From: Erinaceus europaeus
Taxonomy: Eukaryota; Chordata; Mammalia; Eulipotyphla; Erinaceidae
Length of the DNA stretch: 64,000 nucleotides
Direction of reading: 5' to 3'
Assembly (NCBI RefSeq): GCF_950295315.1
Contig: NC_080177.1
Location: 78,337,096 to 78,401,095, forward strand
Below, one piece after another: positions 57,658 through 64,000 of this stretch (position 1 is the stretch's first letter; each line of letters begins with the position of its first letter). A model generated the notes under the pieces. The model searched no databases. It had not been told where the DNA came from and saw nothing but the letters and a program-made list of their open reading frames with translations. The translations under genes were made by a program, and so were the position numbers.

Positions 57658-57872
57658 TTCCTTTCTTTCTTTTTCTTTTCCTTTTTTAAGAAACTATGTA
57701 GAACAGAGAGAAGGTGAGAGAGGAGAGGAGACAGAAAGGGAGAAAGAGAGACTCCTGCAGACATTTTCACTGCTGGTGAAGCTTCCTTCCTCAGGTGGGG
57801 TGGGGGCTCAAAGCCTGGTCTTTGCACATGGTAACATGGACACTCACCCAGGTGATCCCCACCCCGCCCTCT
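57658..57872 (-). mobile_element. SINE, diverged
   Basis: Antisense: T-rich start, 'gaacagagagaaggtgagag', 'cctgcagacattttcactgc', 'tttgcacatggtaacatgga'. Confidence 0.75.
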
Positions 57873-58275
57873 CGGGTGACTGTCACATGCACTCTCATGA
57901 GGTGGTGGTCAAGATGCTGCTTAGAGCTGCCATCATCTTCTGGCTGGACCATGGCTCAGGAGCCTCTCCCAAGCTCGCACGTTGTTAACTGATACCAGTT
58001 TCTGCCAGGTTGCTGGGCCTAGGATCTGTTCTCTTTTGACTGTTGGCCAGAGGCCAGAGACACAGTGGCTGACTTCCTCCAGTGTGAGCGAAGAGAGAAG
58101 GAGGGGAAGGAAGGAATGAGCAAGCCATTGGAAACACAATGGCTCTGTATAACATAGATCCCAAAGTCATTGCTTTTGGTTATGTCCTCTTGACTGTATT
58201 TGTTAACAATAAGTGATTCAGTCCAGCCCAAGATTGAAGGTTGGGGAAGAGCCTCTGTGTATTGAAAAGAGGAAG

Positions 58276-58278
<3 letters not shown>

Positions 58279-58319
<41 letters not shown>
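58279..58319. repeat. (AC)n microsatellite
   Basis: About 20 uninterrupted AC units. Confidence 0.98.
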
Positions 58320-58321
<2 letters not shown>

Positions 58322-58379
58322 TATGGACATTTTAAAAAGTATCACGGCCCCCAACAGCTCTGTTGGAAATCATATAGTT

Positions 58380-59085
58380 TTAAAAAAAATGTTATTAGTG
58401 ATTTAATAATTATAACAAGACTATAAGATAATAGGGGTACAATTCCATATAGTTCCCACCACTAGAGTTCTGTGTCCCATCCCCTCCATTGGGCGCTTCC
58501 CTGTTCTTTATCCCTCTGGGAGCATGAATCAAAATTACTCTTTGTTTTGCCTCCAGGGTTACCACTGGGGCTCAGTGCCTGCACCGTGAATCCACTGCTC
58601 CTGATGGCCATCTTTCCCCCATTATTGCTGTTGTTGTTGTTGTTGCTGTTATTCTTGTTGTTGCTGCTGCTGTTGTTGTTGGATAGGACAGAGAGAAATT
58701 GAGAGATGAGGGGAAGACAGAGAGGGGGAGAAAGATAGACACCAGCAGACCCGCTTCATGACTTGCAAAGCAACCACACCCTTGCAGGTGGGGAGCTGGG
58801 GACTCAAACCAGGATCCTTGCATCAGTCCTTGTGCTTTTCACTATGTATGCTTAACCTGGTGCACTACAGCCTGGCCCCCTGAACCAAAATTCTTTATGG
58901 GGTGCAGAAGGTGAAAGATCTGACTTCTGTAATTGCTTCTCCACAGGACCTGGGTGGGGGTTGACAGGTGGGTCCATACCCTCAGCCTGTTTCTGTCTTT
59001 CCCTAGTGGAGCAGGGCTCTGGGGAAGTGGGGTTCCAGGCTATTTATTGGGCCAAGACTTCCCTCCACAAAGCACCTCCAGCACA
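58380..59085 (-). mobile_element. L1 3' UTR, antisense, interrupted by a SINE
   Basis: 'ttagtgatttaataattata', 'gttcccaccactagagttct', 'ctgtaattgcttctccacag' and 'ctgtttctgtctttccctag' are the antisense of the L1 3' UTR at 30186-31055. A long-form SINE sits at 58548-58880. Confidence 0.72.
58548..58880 (-). mobile_element. SINE, long form with distal module, inside L1
   Basis: Antisense: 'gcctccagggttaccactgg' to 'ccactgctcctgatggcca', a (TTG/TGC)n tail, body, 'gggactcaaaccaggatcct', 'gtgcactacagcctggcccc'. Flanks share the imperfect repeat AA(T/C)CAAAATT. Confidence 0.93.
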
Positions 59086-59284
59086 GTAGCACGCACCTTA
59101 AAGAGTGAGGAAGATGAGAGTCATAGTCTTTCTGACTCCATATTGGAAGTAGCAGCCCCCCACTTCTGCCCAATTCTACCTGTTAGAGGTGAGTCTGCAA
59201 GGAGACACTCAGGAAGAGAGACTGACACAGGGGTGAAGAACTGGAGGAGGCTTTTCGCAGCCTCTCACTGCCCTTCTCGAGGCA

Positions 59285-59365
59285 GGACCCAGGTCTCATC
59301 CAGCTTTGGAACTTTAGTACCTAGTACAGCTCCTGGCAGTGAAGACTTGATACATTTGATCAGAT
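59285..59365 (+). mobile_element. Ancient L2-like fragment
   Basis: 'agtacctagtacagctcctg' followed by 'gcagtgaagacttgatacat' fits the L2 end ('agtgcctagcacagtgcctgg...'). Confidence 0.45.
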
Positions 59366-59492
59366 AGTTATTTTTTCTGTAAGAAAGCGATCACAGTCGA
59401 GAAGATTGAATAAAAAACCCTCAAAACTGGACTAAAAATGATTTGCAAAACTAAAGCAAAATATCTAAGTATTATGGGCATACTGCCTGGCC

Positions 59493-59510
59493 TCTTTTTT
59501 TTTTTTTTTT
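59493..59510. repeat. Poly-T run
   Basis: About 18 T in a row; possibly the tail of a degraded antisense retroelement. Confidence 0.85.
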
Positions 59511-59794
59511 TGGCATGTTCATGAATAGTTTCTAATTGTTCATCTAAAAGGATACAAAAGCAATAAAGTATCACTTTTTCCTTTGAACTAAGTACAACTT
59601 TAAAATATTTTTGAAAGAAAAATATGGGCATACAATCTCAGAGATTCCTAGACAACTCAGGAACTTAGACTATCCATGAGTTCATCTTCTGATTCATGGG
59701 AGATCAGTGACTAAGATCTTGGGCAGTCAAGAGTTGACTAAACATTGTTCTTTTCTACCAGTTACTCATAAATCACATTACAAACACTTTCTTT

Positions 59795-59796
<2 letters not shown>

Positions 59797-59830
<34 letters not shown>
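59797..59830. repeat. (AC)n microsatellite
   Basis: About 17 AC units at the tail of the type C SINE that follows. Confidence 0.97.
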
Positions 59831-59832
<2 letters not shown>

Positions 59833-59998
59833 GAGGGGGGAATATACAGAGAGAAATGCAGAGAGAAAGATGCAGAGAGAATCAATCACTGCTCAGTTCT
59901 AGATTATGGTGGTGCTGGGGATTAGACCTGGGACTTCAGAATCTCAGATGTGAAAGCCTTTTGCATAGCCATTATGCTATCTTCCACCTCACACAAAC
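59831..59998 (-). mobile_element. SINE type C
   Basis: Antisense: (GA)-rich body, 'cactgctcagttctagatta', 'gctggggattagacctggga', 'gcatagccattatgctatct'. Confidence 0.9.
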
Positions 59999-59999
59999 T

Positions 60000-60365
60000 T
60001 TTTTTTTTTTTTTTGCAGAGAGGGGAAGTTAATGGTCTACAGGACAGTTGCTGACACATTGGTACAATTCTCATCTCACCAAGATAGATGTCTGCAAAAC
60101 ATTCTCACTCCCAAATTAGGAGCATTATCCTGCACTAGGACCGGAAAGCCACCCCTCCCCTATCCCCCTTTCTGCCCTCCTTCCCCAGAGGTCTTTGCTT
60201 TGGTGCAATACACAAAGCCAGTCCAAGTTTTACTCTGTGTTTCCCCTTTCTGTTCGTGTTTCTTATGTTCTGCCGATGAGTGAGATCATTACTGCTGGTG
60301 GGAATGTAAATTGGCCCAACCCCTGTGGAGCGCAGTCTAAAGAACTCTCACAAGGCTAGAAGTGG
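60000..60365 (-). mobile_element. L1 3' end with 5' inversion
   Basis: 60000-60288 is antisense L1 3' UTR: poly-T, 'gaagttaatggtctacagga', 'cagaggtctttgctttggtg', 'ccgatgagtgagatcatt'. From about 60289 the sequence reads as sense L1, 'actgctggtgggaatgtaaa', 'ttggcccaacccctgtggag', which belongs upstream in L1 ORF2. This arrangement fits a twin-primed 5' inversion. Confidence 0.78.
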
Positions 60366-61264
60366 CCGGCAATTCCACACACAGACCTTTTCTAAACCAT
60401 ACCCGGGATGGAAGTAAGCACAGAGCCCACAGCATCTCCAATCTGAGGAAGTTCCTTCTAGCTCGCTGCCCTAGAGGAAAGGCAGACTCTAGCCAGGGCC
60501 TCTGGCTGGTTACTACTGCTGAGGTGCACAGCTTGTGTCAACATTCACACCTGAGACTGACATTGAACTCTGGCTGATGATTCTGACTGGTCTCCACATG
60601 GTGCTGTGTGTGGAGGTATTGTTTTTTTCTTTTCTTTTTTGGCAGGTGATGTCCTGCAATCTACAATTCCAGTTCAAGGTTGATATGCAGAGTGGGCCCA
60701 AATTGTTCCTGTTGTGACCCTATTTTTCCTATTTCTTGTCTGGAAATATCTAATCACTGTCACATGATCAGCTCAAGCCAGTTCTAATTTTCCTCATGGA
60801 TGAAACCTTTCCTAAGATCTCTCTGTCTGGAGACTCACTGACAGTCCATCTGTACAGAACCAACTTACTGTATTGCTGGTGTGTAGAGGTGTGTGGTGGT
60901 GGAAGGTGCGTAGTTGTTGGGAAGTACATCAGGTTTCCAGATGTCTTTTACTTTCTGTCACGACTGTATTCTGCTGTTATCAGGACTGAGATCGGACTGA
61001 CAAACATGGAAACGGTGACATGAACTGTTGCTTTACTGACTGTCGATTTCAGCTTCCTCCTTTGTTCTTATCACTTTGAATCTTCAGTGGCAAAACTTCC
61101 AGGTCTTGTTTACTCCACCAACCAGACAGATAATTTAGAATCAGTAGTGAAATCACTTCACGTGAATGTCACCAGCAGAACCACAGCTTTGTAGGAAATA
61201 GATCCTTGCAGTTAAGAAACCGAATGCCCAGCGAAGCACAGAGACTTGTTCAAGGTATCCAGTT

Positions 61265-61395
61265 TCTGTGGTACACCTCAGGTATGTACTCCACAAGGGC
61301 AGGCCATGCTTTCTCTCACCGTTATATGCTCATTGATCACAAGAGAGCTTGCCACATGTATTTTATTCAACAACTATTATTGAAGGAAGGAGGAA
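61265..61395 (+). mobile_element. Ancient L2 3'-end fragment
   Basis: 'actccacaagggcaggccat', 'gcttgccacatgtattttat' and 'tcaacaactattattgaagg' follow the L2 terminal order. Confidence 0.65.
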
Positions 61396-64000
61396 ATCAG
61401 CGGTCCGTGGTGTTCTGAGATCACGATTATAGTTCTTGACATCTTTCTAGAGCTGTGTCTTGGCCCTCACTGGGTCATTCAGGTTAAGTAACATAGAACC
61501 AGACTGACCCCACCCATTATCTGACCCCACCCATTATCTCACTGTCAAGAGTCTCAAACACAATACTCCAGAGTTTATTATAAAAGAGTGACCTTGAATT
61601 TCCTGGGAACTCTAGCTCGGATCATGCTTGAGAACCTGGGAAGTTTCTAGGACTATTTCAGAGCCACATGCCCCTCGAAGGTTAATGTCTTAGAAAGTCT
61701 CTGCTACTCCTGGATGAATGTGCAGTGTCTGATGACCCGCAGTAATGACTCGTGCAACGGTTTTTGTGGTTTGCTTCCCACAGCAACCTAGGTGCCCTAG
61801 AATCTGACATCTTTGAGGGAGAATAAGCAGACCTCTAAGAGGAGTTAAATTGACTGCAGATCAGTGTTTGGCTCAAGGAAAAGACAGTCACACCTCACAC
61901 CATCATTTGTTAATAATGTATTTTTGCTTTTTACTCTTTATCCTCTCCCCTCTTTCTCCTCCTTTCCTTTTCCAAGTGCATTAGGAATCAAGACAAAAGA
62001 AAAAGGGTGTGTGTGTCCTGCAGGTGCCTTGGGAGTGCCATTGTGGTTATCAATCTGCACATATATCAGTTGTAAACATCACATCTGGGGCAGTTGAGAA
62101 GTGAGCTGTGGCTCATCGTAGCATGTTTAACAAAGAGAACTTAAGAAAGGATCCATGTGACGTGGTGAGGCAGTGCCTGGTGAGCAGACTTGTCGCACAG
62201 GTGCACAGAGGTTAGATTCCTGATGGCTGAGAATTGGTTCACTCCTTTTTAGAGTGCGATTTGAATTTTGCCCTCAATGGTCTGCGAACCATGGATACTT
62301 AGGCTTTCCTTTCCCAAGAAATTGGTTTTTGAAGAGATCAGCATTTATAAATAAGGCAATAAAATATAATTAGGCATTTATAATTTCACAATGAATGAAT
62401 AATAGACCATGGTAGCTGCACTGTTATTTGTATCTGCTTTATTTATGTTTTCAGCACACACCTCCCAGGCTGATGTGGGCCTTTTCCTGGAGTTCTAATT
62501 TAATCAGGGATTTGCCTTAGCCTAGTCCAGATTAAATACTGGCAATAATGAAATAAAATTCTCTTTAAATAAGAACTATAATAGAGGAGACGCATGTCAT
62601 AGGCGTGTGCATATTTCCTTTGGACCAGGGTTTGTTGAAAATGGGTTGTTCCTCTCTCTGGGCTGCATGTCTGCAGACTGACACTGACTAGCTTGTGACT
62701 TGAATTGGCTTCTAAGTCTCCCCTGGAGTGTGAGTTTACCAGCAAGACCTATTTAGCTATTTGGTTCCCTGTAAGACTGGAAATATCCACGTACATGAGC
62801 ATTTGTATATGCACAGGTGTGGAAACAGGAAGCTATGAACCACCAGTCTCTTTGTCTAGCTAATTTATCAGTGTGACTTCTCACTCCAGTGCCACCGAAC
62901 CCCGCTGGCTATCCCTGGAACACTCTCAGCATCTCTGCACTCGTATTCTCTACAGACAGGTGATGGGTCCTTGGAGAGGCTGAGGAGCAGACACTGTTTT
63001 CAAATAAGCCTGCCTTCCTTCCCTTGTTCACAGAGCTCAGCAGACTGTGCTGTCATGCACACTATAGACAGTCTTCTTTGTTGGGAGGTTTCCTGCGCCT
63101 CACTGCTTCCCCCTTTCCTCCCCATCTGCTGAGACAGCACTCTTAGGCCACATTCCTGTTATCCAAAAGTCCTCTCCAGAACTGAGCTCCCTCTCCCTGC
63201 ACACTGTAACTTGGGTTACATTTCCTGTTTTCAGCTTTAAAGGAAGAGCAAGGTCCACTGTGGAAGGGCTGGGGCCAAGTTAAGAACGTCTCTCTGCCTC
63301 AAGAGCTCGTGTCTAAGCCAACGATTACGCACCGATTATGGACCTGGTTTTTTAATGATCTGGTTGGGTCAGATCATGGTTGCTGGGCCCTGTTCGAAGT
63401 ACATTTGGACAACTGGAATGCTCTTTCTTTCTCCCTTCCTGCTACTTTTCCTTCTCGCTTTCTTTTCTATTTTCTTAGATGATTTCACTAATTCTCAGAG
63501 TTTCAGCTACCACCTATTTGGCTAAAAGATGTCCTAAATTTCTGTCTGAACTGAAATATGAGTCTGTATTTCTCTTCTGAACTCAACACACACACATGCA
63601 ACTGTTCATTGGACATTTTCATCACAAGCCTCACAGATTTCTGAAACGTAACGCACTGAGAACAGAGTCAGCCTCGCCCTCTCCCATCAGGTGCACCTAG
63701 ACTGGTACTTATTGGTGTAAGTTTCACGGCAACCCACCTTGTTTCTTCAGTGAGAAACTTGGAAGTATTCCTCACATCTCTCTTTTCCCCACTCCCAATA
63801 TTCAAACAAAGGTCAGGCATCACCAGTTCTACTTTCAACAGTTCTGTCCACTTTAGAATTCTCCCTCTCTCCCACCCTGTGGATTCCTCATCTGCCAGGC
63901 ATCGGTTTGAAGGGTTTTCTCAGAAAAGGTTTCCTTGGCATCTCAGGCTAGGTTACGTTACCTTGTGATTTGTTTTCCGTGCCAAGTATGACTTTCCTTC

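Larger units (their letters stand above)
33329..64000 (+). other. DPF3: Intron of the longer DPF3 transcripts, second part
   Basis: No coding exon was recognised. I looked for the exon starting HPTCLQF and the exon carrying the CDDCDRGYHMYC motif of PHD2 and did not see either. Stretches with no annotated feature are 33710-34370, 36450-37090, 37505-39515, 39860-40455, 40625-41155, 41670-42085, 42165-43540, 43780-44780, 44970-45340, 46325-47605, 48440-48670, 48895-49605, 49890-50435, 50860-51840, 52090-52720, 52945-54895, 57875-58275, 59090-59790, 60370-61260 and 61400-64000. Confidence 0.75.

Noticed and set aside
60648..60712. Strong acceptor-like tract ending GGCAG at about 60646
   Set aside because: Phase-1 reading does not give DPF3b sequence, and no donor or UTR-like context supports an exon.
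1..64000. CRISPR array, prokaryotic operons, IS elements
   Set aside because: The DNA is mammalian: introns, tRNA-type SINEs, L1, MIR and microsatellites. Tandem repeats here are simple-sequence, without spacers.

Overview
This is a non-coding-rich piece of a mammalian nuclear genome. It carries the 3' part of one gene, DPF3 (BAF45c), transcribed left to right on the + strand. DPF3 encodes a subunit of the BAF (mammalian SWI/SNF) chromatin remodelling complex. The repeats point to a hedgehog (Erinaceidae, probably Erinaceus): dozens of tRNA-headed SINEs have the pyrimidine-rich bodies and CAACAA/AATAAA tails I associate with hedgehog ERI-type SINEs. They sit beside older MIR, L2 and L1 relics found in all placental mammals. 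The species call is inference from recalled repeat families.

Layout. 1-17154 is intron. 17155-17283 is a 129-bp coding exon for the first half of PHD finger 1. 17284-20150 is intron. 20151-20350 is the alternative last coding exon of the short isoform DPF3a, followed by a repeat-free 3' UTR to about 21.5 kb. 21526-31461 is intron for the longer isoforms. 31462-31535 is a candidate, unproven, third terminal coding exon behind a strong splice acceptor; it is followed by about 1.8 kb of repeat-free, AATAAA-containing, UTR-like sequence. From 33.4 kb to the end I see only intron-like DNA. I did not find the DPF3b exons that complete PHD1 and add PHD2, nor the upstream C2H2 zinc-finger exon, so these should lie outside the window.

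Repeats. I separate four SINE types. Type A has a 'gtagcgcagcgggttaag' head. Type B has a 'gtggcgcacctggttgag' head. Type C has a 'tagcataatggttatgc' head. Type D has a 'ggcgcagtggataaagc' head. A longer A-like form adds a distal module bounded by an inverted repeat (CCTCCAGG/CCTGGAGG). Most SINE copies are antisense to DPF3. Several are bounded by long target-site duplications and look young. L1 3' ends occur repeatedly, one with a 5' inversion. Microsatellites are long and varied.

How it works together. Both DPF3a and DPF3b share the 17155 exon. The choice between splicing to 20151 (DPF3a, truncated PHD1 plus acidic/basic tail) and splicing beyond the window (DPF3b, double PHD reader) decides whether the protein can read histone acetylation. 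The DPF3a exon has a weak acceptor. No other protein-coding or RNA gene is supported.
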